Source of the DNA: Isoetes taiwanensis
Lineage: Eukaryota; Streptophyta; Lycopodiopsida; Isoetales; Isoetaceae
Direction of reading: 5' to 3'
Length of the DNA: 64,000 nucleotides
NCBI GenBank assembly: GCA_021234155.1
Contig: JAJEKV010000017.1
Coordinates: forward strand, 6,181,901-6,245,900
In this document: positions 11,101 to 23,100 of the stretch, in pieces
How positions within the stretch are numbered: the first letter of the stretch is position 1
Layout of the letters: the number at the start of each line of letters is the position of its first letter
Notes under the pieces: generated by a model
The model's input: the letters and a program-made list of their open reading frames with translations, nothing else
The model's database searches: none
What the model was told of the DNA's origin: nothing
Program-made: the position numbers and the translations under genes

Positions 11101-14100
11101 CTCCATGGAGTAGATGAACTGTCCACAGTAAAAATAATATAAGTTAAATTAAATAATTCTTTTGCAACTATTTATGTTCAGGAAAGTGAAGTGCATACAA
11201 AAGTTTCAAAAGAAAACATGCATGAGAAAACGTGCCCCAAGGCATCTCAAGAAAAAGACACCATAAAAAACATGCAAAAATCCATCAGAAATTACTTTCC
11301 AGAAAATCCTCACTGGAAATGTTTGCTAGAAAAGACGTCTGATCAAGTCAGATGGTCTTGTGAGAAGATACTGATACCATCTTCAACGAACTCAGAACTT
11401 CAATAAAAAATACTTGGTTGTTGATAAGATAACTTACAATTCAGCATAACTGACTATGTGTATAGAATATAAATTTTCATTGTTGCTTGGACAATGACTC
11501 CAACCTTATATAATGAAAGTTTTCAATTTTACATCTCGTATCTACAGTTGTACTTATCTACATTATTTACCAAAGGGATTCACAAGGGCTTCCACTATGG
11601 CGTGTCCTTTTCATACTCTTCTGCACAGATGGATTCACATCTTGTGAAATTCTCATCATGCCTTCATAGGAATCAGAACTTTGAGTCTTTATCAATGAAC
11701 CAATCCTACTTCTCGCCCAAAAGCCACTCCCAGCCTCCCTCTTAGAAATACGTTCTTCTCTGAAAATGGAAACAAGATGACTGGGCTTTGGTGTCCCTAT
11801 AAAATCTTCCTCGGGTACTTTGGCAAGGGATATACAGCCACCTTGCACTACATATATGCGTGCATCATTCCCTAAAGCATCCCCCACTTTTGTGATTTCT
11901 TCTCCTAATAGTGTACAACCATCGCCAATCAGCACAGGAAGAGACAAAATAATTACCAGAGTGTTTGAGTGGAGAAATACCTTCAACGCCAAGAGATTCT
12001 GTAAATTTTTCTGCTAATCGAGAAAGCTGATCTGGATTAAGCTCAATAAATGCTGGAACCCTTTGCAATGCAACTGTAATCAGTTGAGACTGAAGTTCTT
12101 TCCTAATCGTCATTAGGACATCCTTTGTAAACAATGCTCTATCTATTGCAATCATGGTGGTCTGCAATGGATAGTAAACTTATCCATCAGAACCTTCAAG
12201 AAAGTAAATGCATACCTACCTCTTGATCAAGTGACTAGTACAAAAAACATTTCTTAACGTTATTTCCGCATGTAAATCTGCCTTAATAAGCATAAAAACC
12301 ACCATTGTTGCATAATGATACCATTTGGTCAAACAGAAGTGACTAGGTTGAAAATATTCATTAACGTTATGTCCACATGTGAATCTGTCTTAACAAGCAT
12401 AACAATTACATAAGCCTATTCTTTGCCTGCAAGTGCACTAGAATGCTACTCTCTAAAAGGTTAAACTAAATGACATATCAAAAACAAACTTCATATTATC
12501 CCCACCCCAACAACAAAAAAAAAAGGGAAGATTCAAGCAATTTGCCTTCTGAACTAGCTGATTTGTTGGAGTTCGTAACTTATTAGATTTTCCACTTGAA
12601 AAGCCTAAAAATAAAGAATGGGATTAAAAAAAGGGGAGGTGGTTTCATATAGTTGTGCCAGGCAACAAGAACTGTCTTTTAATGCCTACAATTTAATACC
12701 CAGCAGAAAAACCAATTTTTATGTTGCACTATACAAAATGCAGATTATTAAGGCCTTTACGTATGCAGCACAATCTTTATAGAAATTTGAGTATAATAGA
12801 GCATTACATTATCAGATGAAGCAACATATGTCCACAAGCTGGTGGCTTCTTCATTTAAGAGAAGGGTCTCGCCAAGGATTTCCAGCCTATCCATAACAGC
12901 AATTGTTTTCCCACTTGACGTTCTTGGGTTCTGCTTATCTGATTTCTGAAACGCGCCCCAGCTCATTCTCACTTGACCTTCTTTGATAACATAAACCTGC
13001 AATAAAAAGCATGAGTGGGCTGATCATCCACCTGAATACCAAGTATTGAGATGGAGAAATGAGAAAGAAAGAATGAACTGTTAACTTCTACTGGAGACTT
13101 TACTGTCTGAGCCACATCAGTTCTTTATCATCTAGAAACATCCTCCTAGGAGAAAGAAAAGAAAGAACTATCATCTAGTGCAATGGATCCATGTATCTAG
13201 GAGTTGTTAGTATTTTGGCCATTGTCAGGAGGATATGAGTTAACTTAATTAATGCTATTACAGTATTGAAGTACCAAGCTTGTGCACATGCACAGCCCCT
13301 TGTGAAATAAGACCTGATATTCACCCTTGTTACAGTCCAGCCTTTTGATTTGGTCCTGGATTCTTCTAGAAGGACCATCTATGTTTCTTATGCTGTCTCA
13401 TTTCACTTCTTTAAAGGTCCTGTTGTCAGTCCTTTGAACACAATTCTTCTCATTAATCCCTGCTCCAAATCTGCCAGATATCAAATTCCATCAGATATCA
13501 TAAGCTGGGCATGTGAAAATGAAGTGCTCTTCTGTTTCGGCTAGTATTCGTTTTACAGCCCCCATCTGATGTGGCATCTATCTCAACACAGGTAGGGGGC
13601 TGTAAAACGAAGGTATCCCCAGAAGATTGTCATATATTTTTACAAGACAAATGGACATTGAAAATAAGAAGTTCTCAGTCTTTTCTTTTGTTTTATGTGC
13701 GAATTGCACAGTGGTCATGGCATATCCGCTGAATACCTTTGATTACCAGCAAAATTTTCCCATGCTTGGCATTCTTTAGAAGCCACCGTCAGGAACTCCC
13801 CAAGGTTTGCTTCTAAATCTGCTGTTAGAGATGTGACGATGAGACAAGAGATTACCATCATACCATAAACCAACTAAGACTGGCCAAACATAGCTGGAAA
13901 AAATCTCCAATTCATCAATATACAAACCAACGAAGGCCATCCTTGTTTAACATCAATTGTACTGACCACCATTTTCCATATATTTTCACAATGATGCTTC
14001 CAAATTACCTCATTGGAAAGCCCCATTTTATGAGATAGTTCCTCCTGTGGTAAACGCTTGCAAGATTGAAAGGCGATATTAATCCTAATGATATTAATAC

Positions 14101-17100
14101 TAACTAACTGCCCTTAGGATGATGTCAAACATTTTTCATTTGTTACAAAATTGCTTCCTTTTAGCCTGGTTTCAAAATACTTTCTGTTCAAATTTTAATG
14201 CTAATATTTCGGACTTCATAGCAAATAACTGCATCATTACAAGCACTCTTTGTTCGAATGCTTTGTGGTGAGTTTGGAAGTGTTAGTATAAAATACGTAC
14301 GTATTTTAGTATAGATGACTCAGCATAGTATTGTACGTGTCTAGGTGTGTTTATATACACGTTAGTTAGGAGATTCACATTTCTCAGAGTCTATCAGCCA
14401 CTGATTGGCGTCTTCATCTGTCTTCTTACCTTCATAATATACATACGTTCTTCTAACATGGCATCAGAGCCGGAATGGAGTGGGAAGGGAGTGTAGGCGG
14501 CCAAACATCTGATAGCTGTGGTCGGATTGATATAATCAGGATCAGGTGAATCAAGAGTTCTATTTTTGGCGTAGGCTGTTTTTGGCATCCAAATTTGGTT
14601 CGTTGCCTTTTTTTTTATGTAAGCTTTCTTTGGCCTCTACAATTGCTCAAGATTGACGGTTTGCATAATCTTTGCATCTTTTGGCGTCTACAATTGCTCA
14701 AGTTTGACGGTTTACATAATCTTTGCATCGATTAATGACTTTCTGGCGAGTTTATCCTCTCTCAGCATAGATCTGCTTAGATCAGTGGTTCTTATACCGA
14801 TATTTGTTTGCCAAACTTGATTCCTTATTACCTGAACGCAGAAGGCTGGTAGCACAGATCCTTTTAAATACTTTCAGCATCCTATTCTTGATACAGATAA
14901 TTACTTCACTTGGAGAGATGCCTTTCAGACCAATATGAATAAGTTATGGCATCTGATTGGAAGCCTTCTACTGATGAAGAGAACAGAAAAGATTTCCTGG
15001 CTTTGCAGCATCTCAGAATTTGCATCTGCTCAGATTTTCTTTGGGACATTAGAGATATCACAAGTTTCACAAAAGCTATGAAGATATTACGTTCAAATTG
15101 CGTAACGGAGATGGTCAACAGTTAGTTAGCCTTGCAAGGACAGATGCAAAATCTAAAACTAGAAGACTGTGCCAATATGAGAGATTATTTGCAGCAGTCG
15201 AAAACATTCAGAGATTCTTTATGCTTTGAATGGTTTGTCAAGTGATTATGAATCTATCAAGAAACATTATCAATATCAGTCTGAAATCAAGGTGTCCTTT
15301 AGCAAGTTACAGCAACAATTATTTGAAGAAGAATGTGACATCAAGAAGAAGAATGTGCAGGTGTCAGCTCATTACTCTAAAACACAACAGCCTGGTTTGT
15401 CTCAAAGGAGAAGTTCAGAGGTGAAGTCACAGTCCAAAGAACCCTTTACTTGCTGGTATTGTGGTAAACAGGGTCATGCAAAGCGAGATTGCCATAAACT
15501 CAAGAAGGCATTCGCCCAATTTGTTAAAGATCAGCCAAATCTCAAGCCCCAAGAGCAGCCAGAAGGGACTAACATCGCTAAAATATCAGAAATTACTGCA
15601 AATGTTTCTCATATTACAATTGAAGATATTGAGAAGCAATATCTTAACTTTGCAGCCGAGAATACTCTTGCATCAGACATGTGGTTGGTTGATTCTAGAG
15701 CAACCAAGCACTTGACAGGAAAAGAAGAGTTGTTTGATCAGCTTAAACCTTATGACCAAGTCTTGATAAAAATGGCAGATGGGAATGTTACTAATTCCAA
15801 AGCTAAAGGTACAGTTCAAATTCCAGCAACAAATTGTCTTACATTGAAACTTGAGGATGTTATTTTGGTGCCTGGACTGTTAGTCAATCTTCTCAGTGTC
15901 AGCGAGTTTGACAAAATGTTGGGGTTCTTGGTCTTGTTTACTGGCGGTTTTGTGCATATTATGAAGAAAAATCCATTGCTTTATATTGATCTAGTCCGGA
16001 TTGGTCCTGTAGCACAAGGACGTCTTAATGATGATGGACTTTACATAGTACTTCCAAATCTTTGGATTCTAGCATAGTATCCTCGATGACTGCTGCAGTT
16101 TCGCAAACTCCTGAGGCGTTATGGCATGCAAAGTATGGACATGTGGCCACTATTGTTTTAGCACAAGCATCTAAGTTACAAATGGTCAAAGGCTTACCTT
16201 CCCTCAAATTTTATGAGCCACACTGTCATGCATGTAGGTTGGGCAAGCAAGTCCAATTATCTTTATCCATCTGAAGCTGAATTTCATGCTGAATTTCCTC
16301 TTCAACTTGTACATTCTGATATTTGCTACTTAGGAACAGGTATTTTCTTGTATTTGCTGATGACTTTACTCTGATATACTTGGGTATATCCACTTAAGGT
16401 TTGATTGGAATACCTATCTGCTGAGTTTGAAGATTACCTTGGCAAGAAAGGGGTACATAGGCAATTGATAGTCCCGAATGCTCATCCTCAAAATGGAGTG
16501 GCTGAGCGGAAAAATCGTACCTTGATGGATTTGGCACGGAGCATGCTAAAACACAAAGGGCTACCTTCAAATTTTTGGGCTGAAGCAGTGATGACAGCAG
16601 CGTATGTGTCTAATAGAGCACCTACCAAAACACTTCACAATATTACTCCATTTGAAAAGCTTTATGGTGTCAAGCCTGATATATCACATCTCAAAGTTTT
16701 TGGATGTTTGGCATATGCTTCTCATCCGAGGGAGCTATTGCAAAAGAATGGTAAGCTATCTGACCGTGCATTAAAGTTATTTTTATAGGCTATCCGCCTA
16801 ATATGAAGGCATGAAGGTGTTATGATCCAGTTCGTAAACAAGTATTCTCTTCAAGAAGTGTCCACTTTGTTGAAGATGCAGTCTATTCTCCAGAGTTTTA
16901 TAGTTCGACTGGTATTGATTATCTTAAGACTGTTTGCAATCTTCTTGAAGATGATACCTACTGTGAAGAGCAGCAAGACTTATCGTCCATACCTTCTATA
17001 GGTAAAGTATCTAATTCTGCCATAAATATCTCTAACATCTCAGAAGGTATATCCAGTCACATTCCAATTGAAGTAACCCAACAAATGTGCTCCATTCCTT

Positions 17101-20100
17101 CATCATTGGCTCCCACCTCAAATCCTTATAAAGGCGTTGTCTCTGAGATTTCTGAAACATCTCAAACTTCAGTTTGCAAATCTGCCACCCCTGTTTTATC
17201 ACCTGATTTATACATGATTGAGCAGCCTGAATTTGCTGAAACTCACGATGCTTCATCTGCTGAAACTCACGATGCTTCATCTGCTGAAACTGACGATACT
17301 TCATCTGCTCCTCTTCAAAGGTCTTTACGAATAGCTGCTTTGCCTCAGTAGATTATTCCTTTACCAACATTCATTGCAATTATGTTTTAATGGCTAAGGT
17401 GCTGGCTGACAAAGAACCTATTAACTATTACCAGGTCGCAAAGCATCAGCATTGGAATAAAGCTATGCATGAGGAGTTGGACATGCTGACTAAACAAGGA
17501 ACGTGGGAATTAGTTCCAGCACCTAAAGACAAAAACATTATTGGTGCTAAATGGATTTTCAAGATCAAATATCATGCAGATGGCACTGTTTCCAGGTATA
17601 AAGCTAGTGGTGATGTGTTTGCACCAGTAGTACGGTTGGACAATCTACGAGCTGTCTTGGCATTGGCTGCCAACAGGAAATGGCAAGTGTATCAGCTTGA
17701 CTTCAAGTGTGTTTTTCTCAATGGTGAGTTAGAAGAAGAGCTTTTTATGCAACAACCTCCTGGATTTGCAGATACCACTCATCCTACATATGTTTGTCAT
17801 CTTCAGGAAAGTATATGTGGCCTCAAACAAGCACCTAGATGTTGGAATCACAAGATTAATTCCCATCTTGTTGATTTGGGATATGGCAGATCTCGAGCAG
17901 ACCCAAACCTGTATTTTCAGTTTCAAGGAGATCTAGTTTCTATTCTCCTGCTATATATGGACGATACGATAATAACAGGGGATGCATCAACTCTTATTGA
18001 TAGCACAAAGGAAGACCTCAAAGCTAGTTTTGAAGGCACTGATTTAGGATTGATGCATTACTGTCTTGGCTTGGAAGTTTGGCAAACTTCTCAAGGAATA
18101 TTTCTTACACAACAGAAATACATTTCTGAAATTTTGGATAAGTTTCATATGACGGATTGCAAGGCCTCTCCTATTCCTTGTGATCCAGGTTATCATTTCA
18201 CACTTGCATTAGATGAAGAGGCAGTGGACTCGACTCTCTATAGACAATTAATTGGAGCTTTGCTGTATGATGAAAATGCTCGCCCTGATATCGTTTACAT
18301 AGTAGGAGTTTCCTCAAGGTTCATGACTGATCCCAAAATGCCACACTGGAAAGTTGCTAAGAAAGTACTGCAGTATCTTAAAGGCACTTATAAAGAAGGT
18401 CTACACTATTCTCATATGCATGATCCTAAGCTACTATTGTACTCAGATTCTGATATGGCTTCATCAGATCTGCAAAAGAGAAAGTCTTACAGGATATGTG
18501 TCCTTTTACGGAAACAATGCAGTTAGTTGGAAATCAAAGAAACAGGTATTAGTACTACAGAAGCTGAATTGAAGGCACTTACTATGACAGTTCAAGAGCT
18601 TCCTTGGCTCATACACTTGTATGAAGATGTGGGAGTGCTGATCAAGCAACATTTATTTTGTGACAATAATGGAGCCATTTCACATGCCAAAGACTATAAA
18701 ATGCATCTGTAGATCAAACATCTTGATATAAAGTTGTGTTTTGTACGTGAACCTTTGGAGACTGGGCTTATGATGCTTCACTATTGCCCTACTAAAGATC
18801 AGTTGGCAGATGGTTTTGATGGAATCCAGTGAGCTCATGAAGAATGTAAAGAAAAAAGCGCAAGCTAACCAATGCTATGGAGTGAATCAACTAGTATGAG
18901 GCGTGACTATGGCTAATATATGGAGTGCCATGTCAGCAACAGCATGCAGGCAAGCAGTGTGCCAGGTCAGCAGTGTGACGTCATCATACACGTCAGCATA
19001 TATAGGTCTAACACCCCTCCTGATGACAAACACTGCTGCAAACTCAAAACACCTGTAGAAAAGTTCAGCATAGGGAGTAGAGTTAGCCACAAAAGTAGCC
19101 ATGCCTGCCACGAAATGTTGGTCCTAAACCAAATTTTTCTGCCTCTGTACCATTCTCTTTTCTTGTCAATATAGGAATCCTTCATAACCAATTTCTGTGT
19201 GATATAGAAAAACATGTAGAAGTCTCTGTGTATAAACTTAGCTGTAAATGACATGTGAGACTGCCATTCTAGATATTTATCAACAGAAAACTTGTAATTA
19301 TCCTTGGAATCATTGCTGATATCACACCGAAATTCACAAAACTGTCTTGCCATGACTTGTGACCATGTACCAGACTTAACATCATAATCAACCAAATTGT
19401 TATCTTCAGCCACATCAACAATCAGTAAGACCTGATTTCGTAAATGTAGACATTCAAAACTGACCTTCAATACCTGGCTGATCCCTTGAATATCAGTGCA
19501 AGCAGCATACCCCAAGCACTCAGCCAAACTAGCATGATCCTTTATTATCTCATCATGTGTGCAGGCAAATGGAATATGTAAATTCATGTAAAGTGGTAGT
19601 TCACATTGACTAACCTGAGATATGATAGACTGAAAGTTACAAGGCTTACTATCAATATCCAACCAAGGAAGCTCACAAACGAGCTCCTCTTTCGCTTCCA
19701 TGACTCCTTGTGTATTTCCTGCGCATTGCTCTTCTCCATGGAACTGGTCTATAATTTCATTATTATCAAGAGGACAAGTGTTGTCTAACATTTCATGCTG
19801 CAGATCCAGATCAAATAATATGGATTGAGAATTACCTTCCTGCTGTAGACTTACCATCTCTAAATCGAAACAACATTCTGTACATTCTTTTATTGCCCTC
19901 TCTGGATTTGGCATGTCATGTTCAGATCGCTCTAATTCCATCTGGTTTGGTAGAGCTGCAACATCTTCCCATAGCTCACCGAATGAAAGAAAAAATTCAT
20001 CATGAAGATCAATAACTGGAAAAGTGAAAATAGGTAACACTTCACATTTGTCCACAGATTTAGCCTTAAACCCCTGCTGCACATGATCATAGCCTAGGTC

Positions 20101-23100
20101 ATGGCCCTGCACACATTGTAACCTTAGATAATCCCACAACTCCTTGGCACTAAGGAATGATCTTTGCAAGATCTTTGAACGTAAAGAATCATCAATGGTG
20201 AACATGATAGATCTAGAAACTGTATCATCTTTTTCAAGAGTGATATCTGAACAATTTTGCCCTCTTACAACATGCCACGGGCCTTGCGAAATTAATGACC
20301 AGGTCATGTGAAATCTCCATTCTTCATAGTTATGAAGAGTTAGCAAATTATCTTGCATAGGAGCTATAATCTGATAAAGCTGCTTAGCAGATTCAGAAGT
20401 AAAATAGACCATGATTAGATTGTCTAGCAAGCCAGTTATATCACATGTACAATGGTAGAAGTCTGACAAGACTGAAGTTTAGCAAGAAGAAAGAAATCTC
20501 ACACAACTCCGGTAGCTTTCAAATCCGTTTCCCCTCTGCTGTAACTCCAAATACGAACAAACTCATGCAAGATCTGGACATCTAATCTTAGACCTTATCT
20601 GCTTCCCAAAGTATCACTTTAAGTTACTCCAAAATATCTTCTCACAGAGATCCGAGCTTTTCTAGGGTCCTAATGATCAGATCCGACAAGATCTGCTTGG
20701 TAAAACACCAGATCCGAGCAAATCCATCAAATTCTTCTTCAACCTTGTGGTGTAGATCCACACGAAATCCACACAATGCAGCAAAGCAAACGCTCATTCA
20801 GAACTTTGCTCCTTTTGTTTTTCTTCTTCTTGCAAGATGCAAGCTGGTAAGATCGACCAACAGACCCAGGACACAACTGCAGAACCCCTCCTGAAAGATA
20901 GATCCAAATCTGTACCCAAGTTGCAGTGCTGCAAGCCCCTCCAGAAAGATCAGACCTAAAGTCGTACCCTGTGTTGGAAACCCATTGCAGACCCCTTAAT
21001 CCAAACCTTAGCAAGAAATTGCCAGAGTGCTTCGAAATCGCAGCTTCTCCAACAAGAATCCGGTAAAAATTTTACAACGCACATTTTCCCTTAAAATAGT
21101 TCTGCCAATTGTCAAGATTTGTTATACCCTGCATGCCAAAAACCATTCCGACACACCAACTCCAATTCAGATCAAATCCGATTCAATCTATAAAATCATG
21201 ACCAGGACTCCAGATCCGAACCATTAATCTTCAAATTCTTCAACGGAAGTAAAAAACGTTTCAACAAAAATATACCAAAAATGTACCAAATCTTTGCCAA
21301 ACTTGAAATCCGGCAAAATCTTTGCCGCAAACACCAGATCTAGATCCGGCCAATCTATTTGGCACGGAACCTTCGGATCCACCAAATCAACACAGATTCC
21401 GTCCAATTTGCAAAGCTCCCAGTCTATGCCTGTGTTTGTAAATGAACCGTCAAACAAATCTACCCTCTGTCAAACAAATCTACCCTCTACAGCCGAAAAA
21501 ATTTATAGATCCACAAATCTTCATGAAAATTTGTCCGATCCAAGACATCCTGTCTTATAATCACCCCTTCTTGCAAAGAAACAAACCCTAATGCTTGCAA
21601 ATTGCAGCCAGTTCTTGGCTTGCCATATTCCACTAAATCTTCACTAAGAAACTGCATCCAGCTTCAAAGAAGATGTCAAGGCAAAGCCGCCTTTCAGCTA
21701 ATTGATCTTGCAAGAAACTCTTGCCAAGAAATCAGCTCGAATTCCTCCGATCCAGATTACACCAGGATGCTGCCTGTGTCAATCTGATCCAGCCCTTGAA
21801 AGCTTGGCTCCTAAAGCAAATTTTCTTGAAAATTTTTGCTGATCAAAACCAGATCGATCCTACACTCTCTTCCTTCTTCATGTAGGCTCTGATACCATGA
21901 TGGAATCCAGTGAGCTCGTGAAAGAAAGAAAGAAAGAAAGAAAGATTTATTAACGTCTACGTGAAGAATGTAAAGAAAGATGCAAGATACAAGCGCAAGC
22001 TAACCAATGCTATGGAGTGAATCAACTAGTATGAGGCGTGACTATGGCTAATATATGGAGTGCCATGTCAGCAACAGCGTGCAGGCGTGCAGTGTGCCAG
22101 GTAAGCAGTGTGACGTCATCATACACGTCAGCATATATATAGATCTAACAGGTTTCACTAAACCTCTCTCCGGAGCAAGCTTTACTCAAATGAAGCAAAG
22201 CCTTCATCTCTCAGATGTTGTTCTCAAACAGGGGGGATGAGATATTTGTTTGTTTTCATGTTGTTGATTTTATTTCAGTTTCTGTCATAAACAACTATGC
22301 TGGTCATCAGGGGGGATGTTAGTATAAAATACGTACATATTTTAGTATAGATGACTCAGCATAGTATTGTACGTGTCTAGATGTGTATATAAACACCTAA
22401 GCCATGTTAGTTAGGAGATCCACATTTCTCAGAGTCTATCAGCCACTGATTGGCGTCTTCATCTGTCTTCTTACCTTCATAATATACATACGTTCTTCTA
22501 ACAGGAAGCATCGGAATCGAGTATGCTTTGGACAGTGTATTTCTGCTGAGTGGATAAAATATCAATTCCAACACGAACTGACAAATGTTGACACATCACA
22601 AAACAAAAAGGGTGAACAACATGACAAGGCCTGGCATCACATTGTTCCTTTAGCGGATATAGTGAGATATTATTTGCTTCTTATGATGCTCAAGATTCCA
22701 ATTCATTACTGATCTTTGATAGCGTGCCTGGAGGAGTCATGCAAGAAGACCATTCAACCTTCTTCAGGTATCTTCTCCACTTGGAGGGATGCTTATCCAC
22801 TTAGGGAACTAGTTGAGGCAGAAACTGACTGCCATGTATTCCTTGGATATTTTTTCAGGGAGTACCTTGTTCAGTAATTGCTCTAAGAGACCAGCCTGAT
22901 CCTGGATCGTCTGTTTTATAGATAGGAATAACTTCATTGGACAGGTCTGCAAGAATTGGAGCTAAGAGGTTTCCCAAATCTTTGCTTCTCCAGTATTTAA
23001 AATGTAGCATTGCATGGCTCTTTCCACAAGGGAAACAAAAAGTATGTAGACACATGAAATTGTTGCCACTGTTTAGGTATGGCCTTACATACCTCATCGC

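Larger units (their letters stand above)
18817..22150 (-). mobile_element. Nested non-autonomous LTR retrotransposon (element A2)
   Basis: Inserted in element A with a 5-bp duplication GGTTT (18812-18816, 22151-22155). On the minus strand the 5' LTR is 22150-21898 and the 3' LTR 19013-18817, both TGTTAGA...CCATCA; the 5' LTR carries an extra (GAAA)n-type microsatellite. The primer-binding site for initiator Met-tRNA adjoins the 5' LTR (21886-21897 on the plus strand reads GCTCTGATACCA), and a polypurine tract (AGGAGGGG) adjoins the 3' LTR. Between lies a 1.4-kb leader and a single 481-codon frame with a gag-like start and no protease, integrase or RT. It must have been mobilised by another element's enzymes. 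The LTRs carry TGACGTCA. Confidence 0.9.
14281..22503 (+). mobile_element. Ty1/copia LTR retrotransposon (element A) in PKG intron 8
   Basis: LTRs are 14281-14458 and 22317-22503, both TGTTAG...TAACA, nearly identical apart from a ~9-bp indel and a few substitutions. A 5-bp target-site duplication GGAAG flanks it (14276-14280, 22504-22508). A primer-binding site complementary to initiator Met-tRNA follows the left LTR (TGGCATCAGAGC at 14459), and a polypurine tract (AGGGGGGA) precedes the right LTR. Internal order is gag, protease, integrase, RT, RNase H, which is the copia order. Frames are broken by indels, part of the integrase core is missing, and the RT lacks the segment between RYKA and FAPVVR, so it is dead on its own. 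It is sense on the plus strand, antisense to PKG. A second element is nested at 18817-22150. Confidence 0.95.

Noticed and set aside
18967-20412. Host gene inside the PKG intron
   Set aside because: Lies between matching LTRs with primer site, polypurine tract and GGTTT duplication, and starts gag-like, so it belongs to element A2.
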